A DNA stretch of 64,000 bases from Brachionus rotundiformis (Eukaryota; Rotifera; Eurotatoria; Ploima; Brachionidae): contig JAESIW010000065.1 in the NCBI GenBank assembly GCA_016802295.1, positions 1,359,743 to 1,423,742 on the forward strand, in the 5' to 3' direction. How positions within the stretch are numbered: the first letter of the stretch is position 1; the number at the start of each line of letters is the position of its first letter. Below are positions 50,097-60,276 of this stretch, one piece after another. Both the position numbers and the translations under genes were made by a program. A model generated the notes under the pieces. The model worked only from the letters and a program-made list of their open reading frames with translations. It made no database searches and was not told where the DNA came from.

Positions 50097-53000
50097 ATGT
50101 TCTTTATTAATATGGCTCGGCATAATCGGTTCTATTACAATACCCGCTATGTTCTACCTCTGATGATTGGTATTATTGTTGGCTTTGCTTTGAGCCTTTT
50201 GTGCGCACCATTATATGATTGCGAAAACAACTTGGAAATATTTGACTCAAATTCAAAATTTAGTTTCAATCGGATAAGAAAATTGGCCCAATTGGATGAC
50301 TCTTTGTCCAGGAACGAAGTGTTGCAGCAGCAAAAGATAGCCGATGATTTTGAGCCACGCATCAATTTACAAGGAAAGCCTAAACACCCGTCAAAAACTC
50401 CTGGTAAAATATTTCGGCCACGGTATGCCTCTATTGAGCTGAATATTAGATACAAACTCTTTATTGGCATCATATCTACCAGTAGAATGTTGTCCAATTT
50501 TTCAATATTTTTAAATCAAACATTGAGTGCCGTGTCCAAGAAGGTTACTTTTTTTGTCAACAATGCCGAAATGAATGAAAAGCTCTTGCTGGAAACAACC
50601 CCTCCTGGGGTCAATGTAGTCAATTTCAATGACGATCGGGACTTCTTATTGCCTTTTCATTCTCTAAAGTATGTCATTGATAATTATATCGAACAGTTCG
50701 ACTGGTTTTTTTTTGTCACAGATACAACTTTTGTCAGAGCTCAAAAAGTAATTAATTTTTTTTTCAAAAATTTAAATAAAATTGATAATCTTATACAATA
50801 TCAATCTTGTAATCACTTCCTGGGCTAAATAAACCAGTTTAAAATTAGCAAAATATTTTATTCATATTATCAAATAAAGTAAATATTATTTTTTTAAGCT
50901 TCTGGATTTAGTTAACCATCTTAGCATGTCACAGGACTTGTATATGGGCTATGTGGACAATAAACAATCAATTTATTGTAGTCTTTCGTCAGGAATATTG
51001 TTTTCTAGCAGTGTTTTGTTAAAGATATCATCTAAAATGGAATGGTGTACAAAAAATTCATACTCTGAAGACGCCTCGGACAATATTGGTCGTTGTGTGT
51101 TGCACAGTGCCAATTTGGGATGTTCAAATTCAGCAAACGTAACTAGATTTTAAATTTGACATACTTAATATTCAAAGATTAAGATTTTTTTAAAATTTGT
51201 GTCCTAAAAGACATTCGCTATTGAGATTAATTAAAAAAAGGTCTATTGTTTATGAAAGCTTGTCAAACCTGCGTAAATAAATTAACATGGTTTAAATAAA
51301 AAACTTGATTAACTTGATGGAAAAAACTTATATATTTTATACATTTCAAGTTAGCATGATGGTATTCATTAATAATTTTTCATGTTGAACAATTCTTTTA
51401 TAAGATGAAAATGAACTTTTAAAAATTAAACAAATAACAAAAATTAAACTTGTTTATTATTTTTGAGATTTTTAAAGTGCCTAAATTTTAAAAAGTTAGC
51501 TTTTTCAATAAGATAAATTAAGCATTTTTATTTTTAAAAAGTTACCGTGTCCTAAAAGAACTTTAACAAAATTTTTAAAAACAAAGTTTTTGAATATTCA
51601 TTAGGTTATTAAATAAATTGATATGATCCATGACGATTTTATCAATTATTTGGTTGACCAGTTTAATATTTAAAATTATTAAAATAAAAATAAAAGAAAT
51701 TTAATCTCTATGAAAAAAATTGAAAATTTACTTTGGATTGAAAAAATGTCAAATAATTAATCTTTTTATATTTTGAACAGGGAAGAAACACAAGTTATTT
51801 TTCAAGGAAATTTTTTGATTTCGATAATTTAATTGATCAGCTAATTTATACGCCGAATTTTAATAAATCTTTAACAGTATACAGAATCAAAGATGTAGAT
51901 TCAATGAAAAAGCTTCAGTTATATTTTAATGTAGTCGAAATGGACGAAATAGATAGAGAAATTGAAAAGGTTGAGACAAATATAATGGAGACAGCCTGCG
52001 ACACCCCTGAAGGATGTGACAGTTTAATCTGGCCTTTGGGCGTTCCACCTCCTTACCATCCAACCAGTAGACATGAAGTAATACGCTATGACTACTTTAA
52101 CCTAACCCATCTTTATTTTGGAACCGATTTCGACGTTGTTAGAGAACTGCCAGGTATTTTTTAAACAAAAATGGCTTCTTTTTCAAATTATTTTACTTTA
52201 TAGAGTCATATAAAAATGATATAAAAGAATTGTTGGACTATTCGATTAACAATTTAAACAAAGAGAATCTCAATCGATACCAATTCAAGGACTTAATCAA
52301 TGGTTACAAGCAATTAGATCCTACCAGAGGCTCTTATTACATAATCGATCTATTACTATACGACAATTTTCAGAAGGCATTGATTCATAAACGAGTTAAT
52401 TTAATGCGACAATTGGGCCTACTCGAAATCATTCCAATGCCATATGTGACAGAAAGTCAGAAAATAAATCTCATAATTACTTTCTCCACTGAGAATAATT
52501 ACCAAGATGTTCTCAGATTTTTTGAAAGCTACCAAGATTTTGTACTCGAAATAAAAGAAATAGCTGAAAAGATAAATTTAATTGTTGTCTATTTAATGAA
52601 TGATGCTTTAACAATTCAGGAAAAAGAAATCTATAATTTTATCCAATTTAAAATAAGAGAATTGAGCCAAAAATATTCGTCATTGGTAGAAACTACATCT
52701 AGAATTATAGAAATCAATGTTCTTGTAGCCAACTTTACTTTGTACCATAGTGAAAGCTACAAACAAATGTTGGTCATTGAATATGTCTCAAAAACAATTG
52801 TTCAAGATGGACTGATCTTGATGGCTTTGCCTTGTGTTGAATTCAAATCGGAATTTTTGAACAGAGTTCGCTTAAGTACCATAAAAAACAACCAAGTTTT
52901 TTTCCCGATTCCATTTAGCGAATACATGCCCAGTGTTATCTATCCATCTAACATGACCTATTTTCCGAGTGAGGTTGAGATAAATAAAAATATTGGCTAC

Positions 53001-53351
53001 TTCAACACGTTTACATACGACTTTGTCTCGTTTTACAATTCTGATTTCAAAGAATCTAGAGATGCATTCATTTCCAAACATGGTCTGTCCTCATCAAATC
53101 CAGATTTGATTAAAATATACGAATATGGCATCGATTTATACGAATTGTTCAAGCAAAACAAAAATTTGAACATTCTGAGATCTACTGACCAAGCTCTCAA
53201 ATGCAGATGGTTTTTGATGAAGAATTGCGAAAAGCCTAGAGTTTCCGAAGAAGAAAAACAGCGATGTTATGGACAAAAAGAGAACAGTCTTGGCACAAAA
53301 TCTCAATTAGCCATATATCTAATGAAAAACTATGGACAAATAAAAAATTAA
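50097..53351 (+). CDS. Chondroitin polymerizing factor (ChPF) homologue
   Basis: Golgi type II membrane protein of the chondroitin synthase family, needed with a synthase partner to extend chondroitin chains. Exons 50097-50747, 50899-51138, 51781-52153 and 52204-53351 join in frame (803 aa; human ChPF 775). The start is ATG 50097, or 50112 (MARHNR). A TM anchor (LPLMIGIIVGFALSLL) is at about 20-40. The N-terminal domain has RYASIELNIRYKLFIGIISTS, FDWFFFVTDTTF and, across the exon junction, LVNHLSMSQDLYMGYV. The middle has LIWPLGVPPPYHPTSRHEV and LLNGYR-like INGYKQLDPTRGSYY. The C-terminal domain has IIPMPYVTES, FFPIPFSEY and ends SLGTKSQLAIYLMKN. Neither glycosyltransferase half shows a clear DXD: VTDTTF replaces the DDT-type motif. 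This resembles ChPF more than active synthases. ChSy is the alternative. A candidate AATAAA lies at 53495. Confidence 0.88.
51139..51780 (+). other. Second intron of the ChPF gene
   Basis: 642 bp between AAC|GTAACT and AACAG|GGA, phase 0. AT-rich, nothing else found in it. It is much longer than this gene's third intron (50 bp) or first intron (151 bp). Confidence 0.85.
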
Positions 53352-54374
53352 AATATTCAAAACGAAACAGTAAAGTTATGGAGCTCATTCCAATTTTGTT
53401 ATAAGTTGTTAAACTATATTTATTAAATATTTATTCTCTATTAAGTATGTTTAATTTTGTTTACTTCTTTTTTTTCTAGTAAATTGTTCTTAAAAATAAA
53501 ATTTTTTTTTCAAAAATTTTTTGTCTGAAAAGTTAAGAGGGACGCATTTTAAAAAATACTAGAAATAAATTCTAACCAACGTTGCTACAGTAACCAAAAA
53601 CTAAATATCTTGCATTAAACTTAAAATTTTTATTCTATAAAACTTCTCTTTTAAAATCGAATTAGAATAACCATTTTAATTTTAGAATAAAAAAAATTAA
53701 AAGGATTACCTTTATCCTTTCCAAAAACAAATTTTTAAAACAAAATGCTTCTCCTTTCGACTCTCTCTTAAATAAATTAATTAACTGCACTTTGAAAATA
53801 ATATTTTTTTAAAGAGTGTTTTTGATTTATGGCTTGACGCAATAAATTTTATAGAAAAAATCAAGATTAGTTAAATAGGTCTTCTAACTAGGCCAAATGA
53901 ATTGTAAAATTAAATGGCTTTTCAATTATTCTAGCGACATATTTCCCAAATAGTTTATATATTAATATATTTGTTTCTTTTATATCAATAGCATATGCCA
54001 ATCTGCCCATTATTCTGACCAGATAGATATTAAAACTTGAATAGTCAAAACTGATACTTCACTATAAAGGACTTAGTTGTAAATTTATCACTTTTTTTTG
54101 GGTGAGTGATTTCTTTTTACCTCTTAATTTAATATTAATTTGAACTAATCGCACAAAAAAATAAAATCGATTTTTTTAAATAAAAAAGAGGTCAACCACG
54201 ATTTTTAATAAATATTTACTGTAAAATTATAAATTTTACCTTTCTATACAAATGGCCAATGTAAAAAAATTATAATCCATATTTAAATATAAATTACCTG
54301 TCCATTTTATTCAAAAATTAAAATATATTTTTTATGTCATTTGTATAGACAATTCACGCGGGAATGAATCAAAT
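53352..54374. other. AT-rich intergenic, nothing seen
   Basis: About 1 kb between two plus-strand genes. It contains the ChPF 3' UTR and the promoter of the next gene. No coding signal. Confidence 0.6.
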
Positions 54375-57300
54375 ATGATTAAAATATTGTTATTTGTGAT
54401 TGCCGTGAGCAGTTCTCATGCTGTTATATACCACCCCAGGGTGTTGACAGCCAATTCAGATTGCTTTCCCATACGCAATGAACCTAGGACAATCGTATGC
54501 CGCTCTTTACCAAAATTCGACAACGAGGCGGTATCATTTTTTTCCAAATACAAAAAAATTGTTTTTGATTTGGAAAATGAGTACACTCTTTCCAGCAGGG
54601 CACTTTACAATTGCTCGTTTTTTTGGTCCAACCGTATAGAAATACTTTTCAAAAATATAAAAAAGATAAGCAGCTTTACATTCGATTCGATCAAGATAGA
54701 AGACAATACTGCTCTTACCATACAAATAGATGGATCAGGTCTAAATCTTGACAAAAGAAAAACAAACAGCCAGCTTTTAATAAACGAAAAAGCATTTAAC
54801 AATATAGTCATAGGAAAAAAATCTCAATTTAGACTAGAGATCAGAAACTACCAGAGCTTGATCATAAAAGACAATTTGATCCAGAATTTTCCTTGGCAAA
54901 ATGAACTATCTGAAATTGTTCTAGACCTTAAAGACATCGATTTTGTTCACTATAAGAACAGAAAAGGAAAAAACTTGGACGACACTACAGTTGATTATGA
55001 CATTGACGAGCTCGAGTCAAGTAATGATTTGCCAATTTTGTTGCCAAAGACACAAATTCATACTCTAAAAAATAACTTGAGCTACACACTTCAAATCAAA
55101 AATTGTTTTAGCTTAATTTTTGAACCATTTTTGTTTTCTGGCGTGCTGATAAATTCTTTTTCAGACTTTAATGTAATCATTAAAAATATGACCAATTTAT
55201 ATATGTCGAACAACATGTTCGATTCTTTAATGTTGGGCTATTATTCAAAATTTAATTTCATAGTTGAACAAATTAAGTATTTGTCCTTGGGCAAATCCAT
55301 GTTTAGCGCTTTGCAGACCGATCAGTATGCAGTTTTTTATTTTCATGTGGAAAATGTCCGCTCTGGATCGAATATTACCACTTTTGACACATATGATGTC
55401 ACCGAGATCTATGACGGAAACTATGAATACGACTACTATTATGATGATTATGAGCAAGAATTATTACCAAATTACATTGAATGGCTAAGCATACCAGAAG
55501 GATTTTTTAAAAATGTCAGAATGTCTGAATCTTCAATTGTTCAAGTTCACTTTACCAAAATTGACTCATCAATGAGCTTTTCCTCGGATTGCATCAAAGA
55601 ATTAGAGATGAGTTTGGATGCAAAATTTCAGCTAATGATCCAAGATATTGATGGACACGTGATTGTGTCCGAAAACGCCTTCAATTTGATCAAAGTGATG
55701 CATGGTTTGTTCGAATTTTTAGTAGATACCCAGAGAAAAATTGTCAACAAAAACTTCCAGTCCAAGAGTGCTGACTTGAGCAGCTTTAGAAATCCAATTA
55801 GATTGTTAAATAGTGTACAAAATTGGTACATAAGATTTTTAGATAATTCTGTAAGTAAGATTTTTCTGACATCAGGCTCAAATTTTCGCTTTGGCTTCCT
55901 CAACTCAAACTCAATGATTCTCATAAACTCAAAATCAATAACAGATATTCATGTGGACAGATTTGACGAATTAAATAGCAAAAATGACTATAGGACCAAA
56001 ATAGAAGTGGATATAGAAGAGAGTGACAATTTTATCATGGATTTTTCCAGCCTGAACAGCATTGATCCTCAATATTTATCTCTGGCAAAATTAATAGAAA
56101 TCGATGGCTACAAACCGATCATTCACTTGATCAAATCAAACCACACTTTTGAAACTATCTTTCCAGAATATGTCAGAAAAGATAAAAATTTCAAAATATC
56201 AACTGAACGATCCGACTCATTAATAACACACGAATTTTGTCGCTTTTACAAGCTTAAGCCTTACATGGTAAGCTTGAGCTCAATTCACACAAATTTGGTT
56301 TACTTCTCACATACATCAATCAACGATCACTTTCCTCTTGCAAACACAGAATCATGCACTTCGTGTCTACTGATGTACTTGTACAGAACAATTCACAGAA
56401 GAGTTGATTTCTATTTTGTTAAAGATCATTTGCCAAAGTGCTTTGTAGATTTGCATTTTGGCAATGAGTCCAGAATAGAGTTTTTAAGCTCTCATGATCA
56501 AAATATAAAGAGAAATTATATAAAATCTATTGAAGAGGGCTTCAAGAATTATTGGAGAATGTTGGACTGCAAATATCTCACAGGTCTAGGGTTGATTCTT
56601 AATTATGACCAAGTGACCACGCCAGGTGACGAGTCTAAAGAAAATTATGAGCTTATTTCAAACAAATGTGCCAATTCGGCTCAAATAAATGACAAAGAAA
56701 TCGAGCTGGTTCAAAAATTGGACTCGAAAGCTTGGTCAGAAATATCCAAAAGAATCTATTTAAGAAACTCGATGGACACTAGATTAAACAAATCTCAAAA
56801 AACTGAAATTACTTCTTATAAAAAGAAAACCAAAACTAAAAAATCAAATTCTAGTTTTAAAATTTCTTCATGGCTTATTATTTTGTTGGTTTTAGTAAGC
56901 TTCTTTGGTTTAATTATATTATACATGAACCACAATAGACCCAAAAAGCCTTGCTTGCGCTTAAGATTTTACCGTGGCAATAGTTTCCAAAGGCTAGAGT
57001 ATAGCCGTAACGCAAAAAATTCAAGCATGACCAATATGGAATGCGAAGATGAATTGGAAGAGAATAATGATGAACTGAATGGTTTTGAGTATGACGATGA
57101 ATTTGAGTTAAATGAAAATCAATTAGAAGATAACCTAGACTGTGATTCAAATGAAAATGTTGATATTAAAGTAATTGATGGATCGAATAGTTCAGCCTTT
57201 GGAAATTTTAAGACAAAATCTCTCAACCAAATCAAGAGATTGAAAAATAACATACTTAACAAGGACAAGCTTAGGACTGGGCTTTTAAATGTTACCAATT

Positions 57301-57638
57301 TGAATCATTCTCACTTCAAAAAACCTGGTCGAAATAGTAAATTTCCATCCTATACCTATAATTCAACAGATTCAACATTGATAAATAATCAATCTGAATT
57401 CGAAAGAACTGAAGAGGATTTTAAGATTAATAGTGTGGTTACTTATGATGTAAAGAACCAAAAATCAGTTCCAGTTATTGAGAAATCTTCGGGTTCAAAT
57501 GATAATCAATTGATTGAAGAGCCTATTATGCGGTTGTCCACAAATCCTTTGGACAATTTGGAAATTATGGAAAATAAAATTAAAAGTCAACGTCTAAATT
57601 CAGAAAGTGCTCAAGATTTCACTGAATCAAATGCTTAA
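54375..57638 (+). CDS. Orphan type I membrane protein with leucine-rich-like solenoid
   Basis: Single-exon gene for a 1,087-aa protein that I do not recognise by name. A clean signal peptide (MIKILLFVIAVSSSHA) is followed by a Cys-containing cap (SDCFPIRNEPRTIVCRS). Up to about residue 590 there are irregular repeats of roughly 29 aa with the pattern aromatic/hydrophobic-x-hydrophobic-x-I-x-N, a hydrophobic stretch, then F and L. Examples are FRLEIRNYQSLIIKDNLI, FNVIIKNMTNLYMSNNMF and FNFIVEQIKYLSLGKSMF. This looks like a degenerate LRR-type beta solenoid. An Asp/Tyr-rich insert (DGNYEYDYYYDDYEQE) interrupts it. A second Cys cluster (EFCRF, CTSC, KCFVD, LDCKY, NKCA) may form the C-cap. A single TM helix lies at about 831-852 (SWLIILLVLVSFFGLIILYM), then an acidic cytoplasmic tail of 235 aa. 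Adhesion or receptor function is plausible, not shown. A candidate AATAAA lies at 57692. Confidence 0.85.
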   Translation: MIKILLFVIAVSSSHAVIYHPRVLTANSDCFPIRNEPRTIVCRSLPKFDNEAVSFFSKYKKIVFDLENEYTLSSRALYNCSFFWSNRIEILFKNIKKISSFTFDSIKIEDNTALTIQIDGSGLNLDKRKTNSQLLINEKAFNNIVIGKKSQFRLEIRNYQSLIIKDNLIQNFPWQNELSEIVLDLKDIDFVHYKNRKGKNLDDTTVDYDIDELESSNDLPILLPKTQIHTLKNNLSYTLQIKNCFSLIFEPFLFSGVLINSFSDFNVIIKNMTNLYMSNNMFDSLMLGYYSKFNFIVEQIKYLSLGKSMFSALQTDQYAVFYFHVENVRSGSNITTFDTYDVTEIYDGNYEYDYYYDDYEQELLPNYIEWLSIPEGFFKNVRMSESSIVQVHFTKIDSSMSFSSDCIKELEMSLDAKFQLMIQDIDGHVIVSENAFNLIKVMHGLFEFLVDTQRKIVNKNFQSKSADLSSFRNPIRLLNSVQNWYIRFLDNSVSKIFLTSGSNFRFGFLNSNSMILINSKSITDIHVDRFDELNSKNDYRTKIEVDIEESDNFIMDFSSLNSIDPQYLSLAKLIEIDGYKPIIHLIKSNHTFETIFPEYVRKDKNFKISTERSDSLITHEFCRFYKLKPYMVSLSSIHTNLVYFSHTSINDHFPLANTESCTSCLLMYLYRTIHRRVDFYFVKDHLPKCFVDLHFGNESRIEFLSSHDQNIKRNYIKSIEEGFKNYWRMLDCKYLTGLGLILNYDQVTTPGDESKENYELISNKCANSAQINDKEIELVQKLDSKAWSEISKRIYLRNSMDTRLNKSQKTEITSYKKKTKTKKSNSSFKISSWLIILLVLVSFFGLIILYMNHNRPKKPCLRLRFYRGNSFQRLEYSRNAKNSSMTNMECEDELEENNDELNGFEYDDEFELNENQLEDNLDCDSNENVDIKVIDGSNSSAFGNFKTKSLNQIKRLKNNILNKDKLRTGLLNVTNLNHSHFKKPGRNSKFPSYTYNSTDSTLINNQSEFERTEEDFKINSVVTYDVKNQKSVPVIEKSSGSNDNQLIEEPIMRLSTNPLDNLEIMENKIKSQRLNSESAQDFTESNA

Positions 57639-58221
57639 AATTAATTTTTGTTATTTATTCCTGTTTTGAACTATTGTTTTAGTTTTTGTATAATAAAAAA
57701 TACTTAATTAAATTATTTTTTTTATTTAAGCATAAGTTTAAAAAATATTCAAAAATTAATTTAAACAATCATTAAAAATCTAAATGGTAAAGTTTTAATT
57801 CAAATTAATATATAATTAATAATAGAATTTATCTCAAATTATCAAGACTTTAAAATATAATTATTTTATGCATTTTAAGTAGAAAAAATTTAATTTGATA
57901 ATTTTTCCTATACCAACTCTAAAAATAAAATTTCGAGACAAAATAAATTGTCTTACTTGAATCACTTAAACTCACAATAAACATAAATTATTAAAGGTGT
58001 TCTTTTTAATGCGTTAATAAATTATGTTAATATTATTCTTTTATACGCACAAGTACTCATAAAAATCATGAAATCCAAAATCTATTTGGAACAATAGAAA
58101 AAAAGAGAAAAAAAGAGAAAAAGAACAAAAAGATTATTTCGTAAACTAAATATATTTTCTGTTTAGCAAAAAAATCGATTATTTTTTAGTTACATAAATT
58201 TTTTCTTTAATCATAGTTAAG
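57639..58221. other. AT-rich intergenic with purine tract
   Basis: 583 bp between two plus-strand genes. A purine-only run of about 30 bases (GAAAAAAA units) lies at 58096-58125, about 100 bp before the next start codon. Confidence 0.55.
58096..58125. repeat. Purine-only (GA7)n-like tract
   Basis: A short imperfect repeat of GAAAAAAA with no pyrimidine on the plus strand. It is promoter-proximal to the Ser/Lys-rich gene. Confidence 0.7.
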
Positions 58222-60276
58222 ATGCAAGCTGGAGCTTACGTAAGTGAATCTGATTCTAGCGTGTCCATTAAAGTAAAGGCTAATGATCAGAAAAAAAATA
58301 AGAATAGGAAATTAAAAAAAAATCTAGGTCAAGATGACAAAGATTTGAAAAATTCTGACTTGGACCAAGACAAGTCACCAATGTCTTCTTCATCATCTGA
58401 CTCCTCTTCATCTATTTCTTTTTCCTCTGACTCTTCACAGTCAGGTAAGGCAAAACGTAAAAATAGAAAGCGAAAAAAGACTAGATCTTCATCAAACGAC
58501 TCTAGTTCTGATTCATCTTTGAGCTTATCAATTACATCTTCCGAGTTTTCATTTTCGGAGTCTGAATCAGAGCAACAAAATGCACAAGAAGATAATTTAG
58601 AAGAAGGTGAAATAAATGATCCGGAGCCGAGATCTTCACCAGTTAGTCCAACACACGTTCTTAGTCAATTAAAAAAATACAAAGCCGAAGTATCAAGACT
58701 GAAGAAAAAAGTTCGATCAATTGAAAGAGATATAAAGCACGTTACTAAAAAAATAAAACAACACCCTTCAACCAAAAAATCCAAACAAAAAAGAAAATTG
58801 GAAAAGAAACTTGGTTTCTACAAGTCTAAAATAAATGGACTTATTTCTCGTCAAACGAATCTTATTGAAAAGTATCCACACTTAAATGAACACCTATCTT
58901 CCAAAAAAAAGCAGAAGTCAAAAAAGAAATCATCAAAAAAAAGAGAATCAAAATCGCCTGTAGCATCTAATCAAGTCAAAATCCCGTATCCAGTTCTAAA
59001 TGATAAACGTGAAATGTCTATTATAAGAGAAATATTGGAAGAAAAACAAAAAAATCTAAATGAAATGTTTACCAAGACGTGTCAAACTTTGGAAATGACT
59101 CAAAAAAGTTCAAGCGATGGAGAAAAAATAACCAGACTAAACAATTTAAAGGAAAATATAAGAATTCAATTACAGAGACTTAACAGACAATTGGAATATG
59201 TCAAACTTAATTTGGAGATTAAAAATTTTGAAGAAAAACTAACAACTAACCAAAGTATAGATCAAAGAAATGATCTTAATCGTCGTTTGTTAGAATTACG
59301 AAGAATAAATGAAAATTTAATTTCACATATGAAAGAGGCTAACCGCAAATACTTTAATAATATTGAAAATAAAGATAATGAGTCTTTGAGTGACAAGAAA
59401 GAGTTTAAAAATGAACCATCTTCATTTACAGTATCAGCAAATCCAGTTACCTATAGACAAACAAACTCTATTCAAATAACTACCAAAGTTCAAAATTTAA
59501 ATTCAATGACTCCCCCTACCTCGTCAGCTTCTTCTTCTTCATCATCATCTTCTATCACTCATAGGCCTCAACAAAGTTTTCCAAGGTCTCAAGTTAAGAC
59601 TCCACCTTTGCCTGGAAACCAAAATTTTCAAAATCAACAAAAATATCCCCGTTTTGCCAAAGTAAATAACAAAAATGCTGATTTGCAGTATGAAGGCTCT
59701 GAATGCAGTTCTCAATTGAATAGATCAAATAATCCAGCATACTCTACTTCGCCCAATGGTCAGAATAATCAAAATGGTTATAAAAACAATAGGAATAATT
59801 TTGGTAATCAAATGCCTAATTTTGAGAACATGTTTCAAAATCCTCAGTTTATTCAATCTATGATGAATGTGGCAAATGATGATAATGGAAACGGCCTGTT
59901 GCCATGTCCAAAAAAATCTGGATCCAATCGTTCTAATGAAAATCCAAAAAATCAAATGTTTAATATGTTTGAGCAATATTTTAATAAATTCGCTTCCGGA
60001 ATGGGACTTGGACACATGAGTCAAACTCAAATATATTCACTTTTTGAAACAATGCAGCAAAATGGAAATTTTTCCTTCGCTAATCATATGATGATGAATT
60101 CACAAATGAATAATTCTAAAAATCAATTTAATTCGGCTCGTCAATCAAATAACTCGAGATTCAATAATAATAGTAATCTTAAAAATAATAAACAAAATAA
60201 TATGAATGAATTTAGATTTAATAAAAGAAATAACTCGAATCTAGATAATTGTCAAAATAAAAAACAAAAATTTTAG
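58222..60276 (+). CDS. Orphan Ser/Lys-rich coiled-coil protein, probably nuclear
   Basis: Intronless 684-aa protein, no family recognised. Residues 1-140 are disordered, with serine-aspartate runs (SSSSSDSSSS and similar) alternating with Lys/Arg blocks (KAKRKNRKRKK) that look like nuclear localisation signals and CK2-type phosphorylation targets. The acidic EEGEINDPEPRSSP follows. About 145-215 is a basic coiled coil (LKKYKAEVSRLKKKVRSIER), then a KKKQKSKKKSSKKR patch. A second coiled coil spans about 265-375 (REILEEKQKNLNEMF, LKENIRIQLQRLNRQLEYVK). The C-terminal 270 aa are Asn/Gln/Met-rich and low complexity, prone to condensate behaviour. SR-type splicing or transcription-elongation proteins have similar composition, and EEGEI motifs occur in several of them. 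No RRM, zinc finger or SR dipeptide domain is visible. The start ATG 58222 is the first in frame. Confidence 0.8.
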   Translation: MQAGAYVSESDSSVSIKVKANDQKKNKNRKLKKNLGQDDKDLKNSDLDQDKSPMSSSSSDSSSSISFSSDSSQSGKAKRKNRKRKKTRSSSNDSSSDSSLSLSITSSEFSFSESESEQQNAQEDNLEEGEINDPEPRSSPVSPTHVLSQLKKYKAEVSRLKKKVRSIERDIKHVTKKIKQHPSTKKSKQKRKLEKKLGFYKSKINGLISRQTNLIEKYPHLNEHLSSKKKQKSKKKSSKKRESKSPVASNQVKIPYPVLNDKREMSIIREILEEKQKNLNEMFTKTCQTLEMTQKSSSDGEKITRLNNLKENIRIQLQRLNRQLEYVKLNLEIKNFEEKLTTNQSIDQRNDLNRRLLELRRINENLISHMKEANRKYFNNIENKDNESLSDKKEFKNEPSSFTVSANPVTYRQTNSIQITTKVQNLNSMTPPTSSASSSSSSSSITHRPQQSFPRSQVKTPPLPGNQNFQNQQKYPRFAKVNNKNADLQYEGSECSSQLNRSNNPAYSTSPNGQNNQNGYKNNRNNFGNQMPNFENMFQNPQFIQSMMNVANDDNGNGLLPCPKKSGSNRSNENPKNQMFNMFEQYFNKFASGMGLGHMSQTQIYSLFETMQQNGNFSFANHMMMNSQMNNSKNQFNSARQSNNSRFNNNSNLKNNKQNNMNEFRFNKRNNSNLDNCQNKKQKF

